64,000 bases of DNA from Billgrantia endophytica (lineage in GTDB: Bacteria > Pseudomonadota > Gammaproteobacteria > Pseudomonadales > Halomonadaceae), in assembly GCF_002879615.1 (NCBI RefSeq), contig NZ_PNRF01000041.1:59030-123029 (forward strand), written 5' to 3'. The notes under the pieces are model-generated. The model was not told the origin of the DNA and made no database searches. It worked only from the letters and a program-made list of their open reading frames with translations. Position 1 is the stretch's first letter. Each line of letters starts with the position of its first letter. Both the position numbers and the translations under genes were made by a program. Below are positions 24,939 through 32,799 of this stretch, one piece after another.

Positions 24939-25940
24939 TCAGAGGTCGTTGAACTTCTCGATCAACTCGTCATAGTGCTCGAGTCCCATGGGGTGGCGCT
25001 CCATCTGTCGACGCATGCGCTCCCAGGTGGCTTCACGGGCGGCTTCCGAGAAGCGCTCGCCGGCCTCTCCCTCCAGGCGGAAGACCTCCATGCCGTCGGC
25101 TTCCAGCTCGGCCTGCTGTTCCTGGGCCAGGGTCTCGAAGCGCTCGGCGCTTTCGCGCTCGTGCTCGATGGCCACCTCCTGGAGGATCTGCTGGGCTTCG
25201 TCGCTGAGACGGCTCCAGCTGTCCAGGTTGACGATCACGCCCATGTCGGTGGAGAAGAAGTCGGGATCGATGCGATAGTTGAGGAAGCGATCCCAGTTGA
25301 GATCCTTGAGGCCGATCCGGGTCCAGCCGGTGGCGTTGACCACGCTGCGCTCCAGCGCCGCGTAGACGTCGGTGGTGGGCAGACTGATCGGCTGTGCACC
25401 CAGGTAGTCCTGGAAGAAGGCATCGTAGACCGGATTGCTGCGCAGGGTCAGGCCGGAAACGCTCAGGTTGCCTTCGTCATCCAGGCGCGGCTCGTTGATG
25501 GTGTAGAGGTTGTAGCTCACCCCGCTGTCGAACCAGCCAAGGTAATAGGTGCCCATCTTTTCCTGGTGGATCTCGTTTAGCAGGTCGATGCCGCCGCTCT
25601 CACGGGCGTAGATGGCGTTGGTGTTGGAGGCCACCATGGCGTCGCGCTCGGGCACGGTGCCGGCGTAGAAGCTCGCCGCGGTGTAGGCCATGTCGACCAC
25701 GCCGTTGCGTACCGCATCGGGCTGCTCGGAGAGGCCGATCACCTCGGGACCTCCGCGCACGTCGATCTGTACCACGCCTTCGCCGCGCTCGTTCACCTTG
25801 TCGACGAACTCGAGAAAGCTCTCGGTGTAGATCAGCGATGGGGGAAAGGCGTGAACGGCACTGATGCGGTCCACGGCCAGGGCATGGCCGGAGACCAGCA
25901 GGGTGGCAAGGCCGAGGGAAGCGATGAGAGGTTTGTTCAT
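24939..25940 (-). CDS. TRAP periplasmic binding protein (DctP), hydro-lyase operon
   Basis: 333 residues with a signal peptide cleaved after about residue 22 (SGHALA-VD). The DctP fold is shown by ISAVHAFPPSLIYTESFLEF, the conserved Arg region GLTLRSNPVYDAFF, and LPTTDVYAALERSVVNATGW. AAGGAG lies before the ATG at 25940. It is 74 bases downstream of the LeuD-like gene, so uptake is in the same transcript as the hydro-lyase. The ligand is likely a carboxylate but not identified. Confidence 0.9.
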   Translation of the reverse strand: MNKPLIASLGLATLLVSGHALAVDRISAVHAFPPSLIYTESFLEFVDKVNERGEGVVQIDVRGGPEVIGLSEQPDAVRNGVVDMAYTAASFYAGTVPERDAMVASNTNAIYARESGGIDLLNEIHQEKMGTYYLGWFDSGVSYNLYTINEPRLDDEGNLSVSGLTLRSNPVYDAFFQDYLGAQPISLPTTDVYAALERSVVNATGWTRIGLKDLNWDRFLNYRIDPDFFSTDMGVIVNLDSWSRLSDEAQQILQEVAIEHERESAERFETLAQEQQAELEADGMEVFRLEGEAGERFSEAAREATWERMRRQMERHPMGLEHYDELIEKFNDL

Positions 25941-26014
25941 GGTTATTCTCCTTGTGAACAGCGGGTGATCGTGTTGCCGGTTGTTGGGCGCCCTGTTCGA
26001 GGGCGTTGTCAGCA

Positions 26015-26653
26015 TTATCCCCGGGAGATGATCTCGGGCTGGGGTGGCGTCACGTCGAGCCAGGGGTGCCGCCGGGTGTAGTCGGCGGCAAACCGTTGGA
26101 TCGCGTCCGTGTATTGTCGAGTCATGTCGATATCGTCCCAGCCGTTGAGCAGCTTGGTGCGCCAGGTGGGGGTGATGGTGAAGCCCACGGAGAGGCCACC
26201 GACGGTGATGCGCTGCGCTTCCAGGTCTACCCGCAGCTGTCCGGGGGTATCGCCCAGCGCGGCCAGCAGCGCTTCGGCGTCTTCCTCGCTCACCGTGGCC
26301 GGTAACAAGCCGTTGTTGACCGCGTTGGAGGAGAAGATGTCGCCGAAGCTCGGTGCGATCACGCAGCGAAAGCCGTGGTCCACCAGGGCATAGACGGCCG
26401 CTTCCCGGCTTGAACCGGCGCCGAAGTTACGCCGCGCCACCAGGGTCCGTGCCTTTTCGGCCTCCGGGTGGTTGAGGATGAATGTCTCATGGGGATCGCC
26501 GCTCTCGTCATGTCGCAGGTCATGCAGCAGGAACCGGCCGTAGCCGACGCTGCGCGGCTCTTTCATGAAGCGGGCCGGGATCAACTGATCGGTATCCACG
26601 TTGGCCAGCGCCAGCGGGCAGGCCGGGGCGTCGATGATCTTGATCGGTTCCAT
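26015..26653 (-). CDS. LeuD-like small subunit of an aconitase-superfamily hydro-lyase
   Basis: 212 residues, aconitase swivel domain as in 3-isopropylmalate dehydratase LeuD: NVDTDQLIPARFM at 18-30 and NFGAGSSREAA at 76-86. In ordinary LeuD the latter is NFGCGSSREHA, so both a Cys/Gly-position residue and the conserved His are changed to Ala here. With its LeuC partner it should add or remove water across a dicarboxylate double bond. The operon with TRAP genes and the divergent lyase operon argue for a catabolic role, not leucine biosynthesis. GGGAG precedes the ATG. Confidence 0.82.
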   Translation of the reverse strand: MEPIKIIDAPACPLALANVDTDQLIPARFMKEPRSVGYGRFLLHDLRHDESGDPHETFILNHPEAEKARTLVARRNFGAGSSREAAVYALVDHGFRCVIAPSFGDIFSSNAVNNGLLPATVSEEDAEALLAALGDTPGQLRVDLEAQRITVGGLSVGFTITPTWRTKLLNGWDDIDMTRQYTDAIQRFAADYTRRHPWLDVTPPQPEIISRG

Positions 26654-26667
26654 CACAATGACTCCCG

Positions 26668-28065
26668 TCACAGCTCGCGAATGTCGGTGAGGTGGCCGGC
26701 CACGGCGGCGGCGGCCACCATGGCGGGCGACATCAGGTGGGTTCTGGCCCCCGGCCCCTGGCGGCCCTTGAAGTTGCGGTTGGTGGTCGAGGCGCAACGC
26801 TCGCCGCTGGGCACCAGGTCACCGTTCATGCCTACGCACATGGAGCAGCCGGACTCGCGCCACTCCAGGCCGGAGGCCCGGAATATCTCGTCGAGACCCT
26901 CGGCCTCCGCCCGGTGCTTCACCTGGGTGGAGCCGGGCGAGACGATGCCCGGGACCTTGCTGCGGCGGCCTTTCAGTATGTCGGCCGCGGCCCGCAGATC
27001 CTCGATGCGGGCGTTGGTGCAGGAACCGATGAACACCCGGTCGATGGCGATGTCGGTCAGCTTCTGGCCCGGTGACAGCCCCATGTAGTCGAGGCTGTCG
27101 CGCATCTGGTGCACCCTGCCTTCGTCGCGCAGGGCTGAAGGATCCGGCACGCGCTGGTCGATGGGCAGCGCCTCTTCCGGCGATACGCCCCAGGTCACGG
27201 TGGGGGCGATCTCGGCGGCGTCCAGGGCCACGTCGCGATCGAAGCGGGCTTCGGGGTCGCTCTTCAGGGTCTGCCAGTAGGCCAGCGCCTGTTCCCAGCG
27301 CTCCCCTTGAGGGGCGAAGGGACGGCTGCGCAGATAGGCGAAGGTGGTTTCGTCAGGGGCGATCATGCCGCAGCGGGCCCCGCCTTCGATGGAGAGGTTG
27401 CACAGCGTCAGCCGCGCTTCCATGGAGAGCCCATGTATGGCGCCGCCGGCGTACTCGATGGCATGGCCGCGGGCGCCGTCGGCCCCCAGCCGGGCGATCC
27501 AGGTCAGTGCGATGTCCTTGGCGGTGATGCCGGGAGCCAGGGTGCCCTCGATGGTCAGGCGCATCTGCTTCGGGCGGCTCTGCCACAGGGTCTGGGTGGC
27601 CAGCACGTGGGCCACCTCCGAGGCGCCGATGCCGAAGGCGATGCTGCCGAAGGCGCCGTGGGTGGAGGTGTGGCTGTCGCCGCATACCATCAGCAGCCCG
27701 GGCTGGGTCAGCCCCTGCTCGGGGCCGAGCACGTGCACGATACCCTGGCGCGGGTCATCGAGGCCGAACAGGGTGATGCCGCGTTCTCGGGTATTGTCTG
27801 CCAGCTGTTCGATCATGCCGCGGATCTTGTCATCGCCGATATCGCCGAGGCTGCGTGTCAGGGTCGGCACGTAATGATCGGCGATGCCGAAGGTGAGGTC
27901 GGGGCGCGCCACGGACATCTCTCGCTCACGCAGTTTGTCGAAGGCGTGAAAGGAGCCTTCGTGGACGAAGTGACGGTCGACCCACAGCAGGCTCTGGCCG
28001 CTTTCGCTGCGGTGGATCTCATGGGCGTCCCACACCTTGTCGAACAGGGTCGTTGGCATTGTCAT
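26668..28065 (-). CDS. LeuC-like large subunit of an aconitase-superfamily hydro-lyase
   Basis: About 465 residues, aligned end to end with bacterial LeuC (LFDKVWDAHEI at the start, VDRHFVHEG, CGDSHTSTHGAFGSIAFGIG). The [4Fe-4S] ligands are visible in FIGSCTNARIEDL and SGCSMCVGMN. The start was put at the ATG at 28065; ATGs at 28059 and 28101 are in frame and no ribosome site decides. The LeuD-like gene begins 14 bases downstream. Candidate substrates are methylated or otherwise substituted malates/maleates; isopropylmalate itself cannot be excluded. Confidence 0.82.
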   Translation of the reverse strand: MTMPTTLFDKVWDAHEIHRSESGQSLLWVDRHFVHEGSFHAFDKLREREMSVARPDLTFGIADHYVPTLTRSLGDIGDDKIRGMIEQLADNTRERGITLFGLDDPRQGIVHVLGPEQGLTQPGLLMVCGDSHTSTHGAFGSIAFGIGASEVAHVLATQTLWQSRPKQMRLTIEGTLAPGITAKDIALTWIARLGADGARGHAIEYAGGAIHGLSMEARLTLCNLSIEGGARCGMIAPDETTFAYLRSRPFAPQGERWEQALAYWQTLKSDPEARFDRDVALDAAEIAPTVTWGVSPEEALPIDQRVPDPSALRDEGRVHQMRDSLDYMGLSPGQKLTDIAIDRVFIGSCTNARIEDLRAAADILKGRRSKVPGIVSPGSTQVKHRAEAEGLDEIFRASGLEWRESGCSMCVGMNGDLVPSGERCASTTNRNFKGRQGPGARTHLMSPAMVAAAAVAGHLTDIREL

Positions 28066-28105
28066 GGTCGGTTGGCTCGCCGAGGCCGGCATCCGGTGCA
28101 TTCGT

Positions 28106-28143
28106 GTCAGTGCTGTAAATACAAGTCAGTGTTGTAAATACAA
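28106..28143. promoter_or_regulatory. Tandem 19-bp operators upstream of the leuC-like operon
   Basis: GTCAGTGCTGTAAATACAA (28106-28124) is followed directly by GTCAGTGTTGTAAATACAA (28125-28143), one mismatch in 19. Each contains the inverted TGTA-AA-TACA core, the spacing typical of HutC/UTRA-type GntR operators. They lie 41-78 bases before the leuC-like ATG and just downstream of a minus-strand TTGACC (28170-28165), so repression by the neighbouring GntR protein is likely. Confidence 0.65.
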
Positions 28144-28229
28144 CTAGCGCAGCACCATGCCACAGGTCAAATGTATTTTTTTCTTTTCTTTAAATGTATT
28201 AATAATAGGACATTGGTGCATCTGCCAGG

Positions 28230-29048
28230 TCACGCCTTGCGGGAGCGCTTCCGCCGGGCCTGCCGCGCCGCGGGGGGCATCGGCTCCCAGTAGCGGGCCT
28301 CCTCGTCGCCGGTACGGTTGAGGTCGATCTGGATGCGGTAACGGTCGGGCCGGTAGAGCGCATCCAGGTGCTCCACGCCGCGCCCCTCCTGGTCATAGAC
28401 CACTCGGGTCAGCGCAATGAGCGGCGAGCCCACCGAGACATCGAGCGCCGTGGCCACGTCGTGGCTGGCCAGGGTGGCGGAAATGGTCTGCGAGGCATGG
28501 TCCACCAGCACTCCGCTGCGCTCCAGCAGGGCGAACAGCGGCATGCTGGCAAGATCGGCCTCGTTGTAGTGCAGGGCGATGTGCTCGGGTACGTGCGTAA
28601 CCAGATAGGAGAACGGCTTGTCGTCGGCCATGCGCACCCGGGTAGAGCGCTGCACGCGTTCGCCGTCACGCAGGCCCAGGCTCTCCCGCACCGACTCCGG
28701 CGGTTTCACGTAGCAGAACTCCAGCAGCCTGACCCGGGATGCCTGGCTCATCTTGACCATGTTGGGCAGCAGGTTGGAGACGCTGGCCGTCATCACCGTG
28801 GCGTCGAGGGGCTGCTCCAGTACCACGGTGCCCAGGCCCGGCCTGCGGTCCACCAGCCCCGTCTCCCGCAGCGCCTCCATGGCGCGCCGAACGGTAACGC
28901 GGGAGACCCCGTGCTGCTCGGCGAGCTTGTTCTCGCCGGGTAGCTTGCTGCCGGCGGGGAGGCGCCCGCTGAGGATCGCATCCTTGAGCAGCAGGAAGAT
29001 GCGATGGGATTTGGTGCCGCCCACGGAGGTCGCATGATTCTTGTTCAT
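28230..29048 (-). CDS. GntR/HutC-family transcriptional regulator (UTRA domain)
   Basis: 272 residues. The winged helix is at about 15-80 (LLKDAILSGRLPAGSKLPGE, AEQHGVSRVTVRRAMEALRE, GLVDRRPGLGTVV). The UTRA ligand domain follows, with QRSTRVRMADDKPFSYLVTHVPE and the typical end YDQEGRGVEHLDALYRPDRYRIQIDL. The ATG at 29048 follows AGGA. It lies between the hydro-lyase/TRAP operon (same strand, 164 bases ahead of it) and the divergent lyase/amidase operon, and candidate operators lie on both sides. It is the likely regulator of the whole locus; its effector is unknown. Confidence 0.9.
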   Translation of the reverse strand: MNKNHATSVGGTKSHRIFLLLKDAILSGRLPAGSKLPGENKLAEQHGVSRVTVRRAMEALRETGLVDRRPGLGTVVLEQPLDATVMTASVSNLLPNMVKMSQASRVRLLEFCYVKPPESVRESLGLRDGERVQRSTRVRMADDKPFSYLVTHVPEHIALHYNEADLASMPLFALLERSGVLVDHASQTISATLASHDVATALDVSVGSPLIALTRVVYDQEGRGVEHLDALYRPDRYRIQIDLNRTGDEEARYWEPMPPAARQARRKRSRKA

Positions 29049-29107
29049 CGCGCATATCCTGACTCGTTCCAAGAAACTTGACGTCGATAGCCAAGTAGAC
29101 ATAGAAA

Positions 29108-29125
29108 TGTATTATGCATAGTACA
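29108..29125. promoter_or_regulatory. 18-bp near-perfect palindrome in the divergent GntR/lyase promoter
   Basis: TGTATTATG-CATAGTACA has 8 of 9 matched pairs and TGTA/TACA ends like the tandem sites at 28106-28143. On the minus strand it covers CATAAT (29116-29111), a good -10 with ATGGCA 17 bases upstream for the regulator gene; on the plus strand TTGACG lies at 29078-29083. Placement suits joint control of both directions. Nothing else is seen in 29049-29261. Confidence 0.6.
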
Positions 29126-29261
29126 GCTTGATGTGCCATGAACGATAACGATAACAACCCGACGGAGAACAGCCCATGCCTGTCGTGACCTGACGCTGGC
29201 GGGCCCGTGAGGCCATGCGGCAGCCCTACCGACTTACCGACATCCAAGGAATTCTCTTGTC

Positions 29262-30140
29262 ATGACACGTTCCGGTTTGAAAGCGCAGCTCAATGCCCCC
29301 GATATCGTCGTCGCACCCGGCATCTATGACGCCCTGGGCGCCTCGCTGGCCGAACAGGCGGGCTTCGATACCGTCTATCTCTCCGGTGCCAGTCTCGCCT
29401 ATACCCAGTTGGGGCGCCCCGATATCGGCCTGCTGAGCCTCACCGAGATCAGCGATGCCATGTCGCACATCCGTGAGCGCACCGGCCTCTCCGTCGTGGT
29501 GGACTGCGATACCGGCTTCGGCAATGCCATGAACGTCATGCGCAGCGTGCGCATGCTGGAGCGAGCCGGTGCCAACGCGATCCAGCTCGAGGACCAGACC
29601 TACCCCAAGCGTTGTGGCCACCTGCGCGGCAAGACCCTGGTGCCCACCGGCGAGATGGTCGGAAAGCTGAAGGCGGCACTGGACGCCCGCGCAAGCGACC
29701 GGACCCTGATCATCGGCCGCACCGACGCCCTGGCGGTGGAAGGCGCCGACGGCGCCATGGAACGGGCGCGGGCCTATCGCGACGCCGGGGTCGACATGCT
29801 GTTCATCGAAGGCATCCGCAGCGATACCGACATCGAGCGGATCATGGGGGAGTTCCGCGGCCAGGTGCCGATCATGGCCAACATGGTGGAAGGGGGCGAT
29901 ACGCCGCTGCAGAACGCCGAGGCGCTGCAGGCGCAGGGCTTCTCGCTGGTGATCTTTCCGGGTGCCCTGGTGCGTGCCGTCACCCACATGGCCAGCCAGT
30001 TCTTCGCTACCCTGCGCCGCGATGGCACCACGGACGCCTTCCGTGACCGCATGCTCGACTTCCGGCAGCTCAACGACTACCTCGGGACAACGTCGATGCT
30101 GGAGCTGGGCCAGAAATACGATGGCCATTGCAGCCATTGA
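29262..30140 (+). CDS. ICL/PEPM-superfamily lyase (2-methylisocitrate / 2,3-dimethylmalate lyase type)
   Basis: 292 residues, alpha/beta barrel. The metal-binding DCDTGFGN is at 81-88 and the lyase loop KRCGH at 116-120, with catalytic Cys118; QLEDQTYP just before is also standard. The Cys in the loop separates true lyases from PEP mutase and phosphonopyruvate hydrolase. These enzymes cleave 2-hydroxy di- or tricarboxylates to an oxoacid plus a carboxylate (for example pyruvate plus propionate from 2,3-dimethylmalate). First gene of the plus-strand operon, AAGGA upstream. Pairing with a LeuCD-like hydro-lyase matches the last steps of anaerobic nicotinate catabolism. Confidence 0.85.
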   Translation: MTRSGLKAQLNAPDIVVAPGIYDALGASLAEQAGFDTVYLSGASLAYTQLGRPDIGLLSLTEISDAMSHIRERTGLSVVVDCDTGFGNAMNVMRSVRMLERAGANAIQLEDQTYPKRCGHLRGKTLVPTGEMVGKLKAALDARASDRTLIIGRTDALAVEGADGAMERARAYRDAGVDMLFIEGIRSDTDIERIMGEFRGQVPIMANMVEGGDTPLQNAEALQAQGFSLVIFPGALVRAVTHMASQFFATLRRDGTTDAFRDRMLDFRQLNDYLGTTSMLELGQKYDGHCSH

Positions 30141-30195
30141 TGTCGTGGTCAACCGCTGACGCTTCGTTCAACCGTTTTCGCTCAGGAGATGTTTC

Positions 30196-30870
30196 ATGAT
30201 CACCACCGACAAGACCGCCAAGGAGCTCTTTCACGAGGTCATGGCCAACCCCCAGCGAGTCCCCTTCGGCTTCGGCAGGAAGGCGGTGCTGGTCAACGTC
30301 GATCCCCAGAAGGCCTATACCCGTACCGACCTCTACAAGACCGCCTACGAAACCGACCCCAACCAGCTCGACCACGTGAACCGGCTGGCGCGTTCGTTCC
30401 GCCAACTGGGCTGGCCGGTGGTATGGACCCACGTGGCCTTCCTCGACTCCGCCGAGGATGCGGGCGTGTGGGGCACGCGCACCGATACCCCCGACTCGCT
30501 GCAGAACATCAAGTACGGCTCCGAGCGCGCCGAATTCGACGAGCGGGCGGAGATCGACCCGAGCGACGTCGTCTACACCAAGCGGATGCCGTCGGCCTTC
30601 TTCGAGACCCCGTTGCAGTCGCTGCTGGTGTGGCATCAGGTCGATACGGTGATCGTCACCGGCGGCTCCACCTCCGGCTGCATCCGCGCCACCGCGGTGG
30701 AAAGCCTCTCTCGCGGCTATCGCACCATCGTTCCGATGGAGTGCGTGGCCGACAAGCACGAGAGCTACCACTATGCCAACCTCACCGACCTGCACCTCAA
30801 GTACGCCGACGTGATGCCGGTGGCGGACGTGCTGAGCTGGCTCGAGTCGCGTAGCGCCGAGCGGGCTTGA
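30196..30870 (+). CDS. Isochorismatase-fold amidohydrolase
   Basis: 224 residues. The family triad is Asp36 (VNVDPQKAY), Lys129 (VVYTKRMPSAF) and Cys162 (GGSTSGCIRATAVES). The nucleophilic Cys in a SxxCxRxTA context is typical of N-carbamoylsarcosine amidase and maleamate amidohydrolase (NicF) relatives, which release ammonia from an amide. CAGGAG precedes the ATG. It lies 55 bases after the lyase gene and ahead of two deacetylase-fold hydrolases, so a half-amide produced by those enzymes is the natural candidate substrate. That link is inference. Confidence 0.85.
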   Translation: MITTDKTAKELFHEVMANPQRVPFGFGRKAVLVNVDPQKAYTRTDLYKTAYETDPNQLDHVNRLARSFRQLGWPVVWTHVAFLDSAEDAGVWGTRTDTPDSLQNIKYGSERAEFDERAEIDPSDVVYTKRMPSAFFETPLQSLLVWHQVDTVIVTGGSTSGCIRATAVESLSRGYRTIVPMECVADKHESYHYANLTDLHLKYADVMPVADVLSWLESRSAERA

Positions 30871-30905
30871 CCACCTGCCGCGCGAGTGGAAGAGGAGTGT
30901 GCAAC

Positions 30906-31856
30906 ATGAAGGAAACGCTTGGCGCCTATGACTACTGGCCCTACGAGAATCGCCCGAAGATCACCTGGCCGGGTGGCGCTCGGGTCGCCTTCTGGGTGGC
31001 CCCCAACATCGAATACTACGAGCTCGATCCGCCCCTGAACCCGCAGCGCAAGCCGTGGCCGACACCGCACCCGTCGGTGCCCGGCTACGCCATTCGCGAC
31101 TACGGCAACCGGGTCGGTCACCAGCGCCAGATGGCCCTGCTCGACAAGTACGGCATTCGCGGCTCGGTGTCGCTGTCGGTGGCGCTGTGCGAGCACCATC
31201 CCGAGATCATCGAGATGTGCCGCGAGCGTGACTGGGAGTTCTTCAGCCATGGTATCTACAACACCCGCTACACCTATGGCATGAGCGAGGCCCAGGAGCG
31301 GGAGATGATTCGCGACGGCATCGGGACCATTCACCGTCACACCGGCCAGAAGTGCGCCGGCTACCTGGCGCCGGCGCTCTCCCACTCGGAGCGGACGCTG
31401 GATCTGTTCGCCGAGGTGGGGCAGGAGCTGTTCGGTGACGAGGCCGGCCTCTACACCTGCGACCTGTTCCACGATGATCAGCCCACGCCGATCCGGCTGC
31501 GTTCGGGACGCCGCTTCGTCTCCATGCCCTATTCGCTGGAGATGAACGACACCATCGTCTACGCGGTGAACAGGGTGGAGCCACGCCACTACCTGAAGAT
31601 GCTCAAGCGTCATTTCGATCGGCTCTACGCCGAAGGCGCCGAGTCGGGCACGGTGATGTGCATTCCCACCCACAATTACCAGATCAGCTGCCCGCACCGC
31701 ATCAAGGCCTTCGAGGAAGCGCTGGAATACATCACCGGCCATGGCGACGTGTGGGTGGCGACCGGCCGCGAGATCGCCCAGCACTATCTCGACCACCACT
31801 ATGACGAGGCCCTGCGCGACATCGATGCCAGGGCCGCCGCGGCCAGGAGGAGCTAG
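30906..31856 (+). CDS. Polysaccharide-deacetylase-fold hydrolase, PuuE/cyclic-imidase-like (copy 1)
   Basis: 316 residues. Shared PuuE-type features: RDYGNRVG at 64-71, FFSHG at 112-116, then CDLFHDDQPTPI and a C-terminal helix with EEALEYITGHGDVWVATGREIA. The fold is that of NodB deacetylases, but this branch includes metal-poor allantoinase PuuE and Pseudomonas cyclic imide hydrolase, which open cyclic amides. GAGGAG precedes the ATG. It is followed 4 bases later by a paralogue. It lacks a signal peptide, so it is cytoplasmic and not a cell-wall enzyme. Confidence 0.82.
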   Translation: MKETLGAYDYWPYENRPKITWPGGARVAFWVAPNIEYYELDPPLNPQRKPWPTPHPSVPGYAIRDYGNRVGHQRQMALLDKYGIRGSVSLSVALCEHHPEIIEMCRERDWEFFSHGIYNTRYTYGMSEAQEREMIRDGIGTIHRHTGQKCAGYLAPALSHSERTLDLFAEVGQELFGDEAGLYTCDLFHDDQPTPIRLRSGRRFVSMPYSLEMNDTIVYAVNRVEPRHYLKMLKRHFDRLYAEGAESGTVMCIPTHNYQISCPHRIKAFEEALEYITGHGDVWVATGREIAQHYLDHHYDEALRDIDARAAAARRS

Positions 31857-31860
31857 GCCC

Positions 31861-32799
31861 ATGTCTCTCGACCAGGACTACCTCACCTATCCCTGGCGTC
31901 GCCACGGCTACGACCACGACCGCTACGACTGGTCGATGCTGGCCAAGCGGCCGCCGGTCCAGTGGCCGGGCGGCAAGTCCCTGGCGGTGTGGATCAACGT
32001 CTCCCTGCAGTTCTATCCGCTGAACCAGCGCGGGGTGCCCTTCAAGGTGCCCAACGGCATGACCATGCCCTACCCGGACCTGCGCCACTACTCGCTACGC
32101 GACTATGGCAACCGGGTGGGTATCTATCGCCTGCTGGAAGCCTTCGAGCGCTTCGAGGTGCGGCCCACCTTCGCCATCAACGCCCAGTTGGCCGAGCAGA
32201 CGCCCTACCTGCTGGAGCGCCTCAAGGCCCAGGGTGGAGAGTTCCTCTGCCACGGCTGGAACATGGACCATCTCCACCATGGCGGCCAGGGCCGCGACGA
32301 GGAGGCCGCCATCGTCAAGCGCTCGGTGGAGACCCTGCACCGGCTTACCGGACAGCCCATTCGCGGCTGGCTCAGCCCGGCCCGCTCCCAGAGCTGGAAC
32401 ACGCCTGACCTGCTGGCCGAGAACGGCATCGCTTACTGTGCCGACTGGGTCAACGACGACATGCCCTACGCCTTCGCCACGGACAGCGGGCCGCTTGCCA
32501 TGATGCCGCTCTCCACCGAGATCGAGGACCAGTTCGTGATGTGCCAGAACCTCCATTCGGAGGATTCCTGGGTCGAGCAGGTCCAGGATGCCTTCGACTT
32601 CCTGCTGCAAGAGTCGAAAGAGCAGGGCGGACGCATGCTGGCGCTCAGCCTGCACCCCTGGCTGGTGGGGCAGCCCCACCGTATCGGCTGCCTCGAGGAG
32701 GTGCTGGCTCATATCACCGGCCATGACGAGGTCTGGCAGGCGCCGGCCGGCGAGATCCTCGATGCCTTCCAGAGCGCCGGCGTGAGGGAGACACGCTGA
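31861..32799 (+). CDS. Polysaccharide-deacetylase-fold hydrolase, PuuE/cyclic-imidase-like (copy 2)
   Basis: 312 residues, paralogue of the preceding gene: RDYGNRVG at 80-87, CHG at 130-132 (LCHGWNMDHLHHGG), CADWVNDDMPYAF matching the DDxP motif of PuuE, and LHPWLVGQPHRIGCLEEVL...ITGHDEVWQAPAGEI. It is richer in His than copy 1 and closer to the PuuE pattern. The two may form a hetero-oligomer or act on different ring sizes. Its stop overlaps the flavoprotein start (TGATG at 32797-32801). No signal peptide. Confidence 0.82.
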   Translation: MSLDQDYLTYPWRRHGYDHDRYDWSMLAKRPPVQWPGGKSLAVWINVSLQFYPLNQRGVPFKVPNGMTMPYPDLRHYSLRDYGNRVGIYRLLEAFERFEVRPTFAINAQLAEQTPYLLERLKAQGGEFLCHGWNMDHLHHGGQGRDEEAAIVKRSVETLHRLTGQPIRGWLSPARSQSWNTPDLLAENGIAYCADWVNDDMPYAFATDSGPLAMMPLSTEIEDQFVMCQNLHSEDSWVEQVQDAFDFLLQESKEQGGRMLALSLHPWLVGQPHRIGCLEEVLAHITGHDEVWQAPAGEILDAFQSAGVRETR

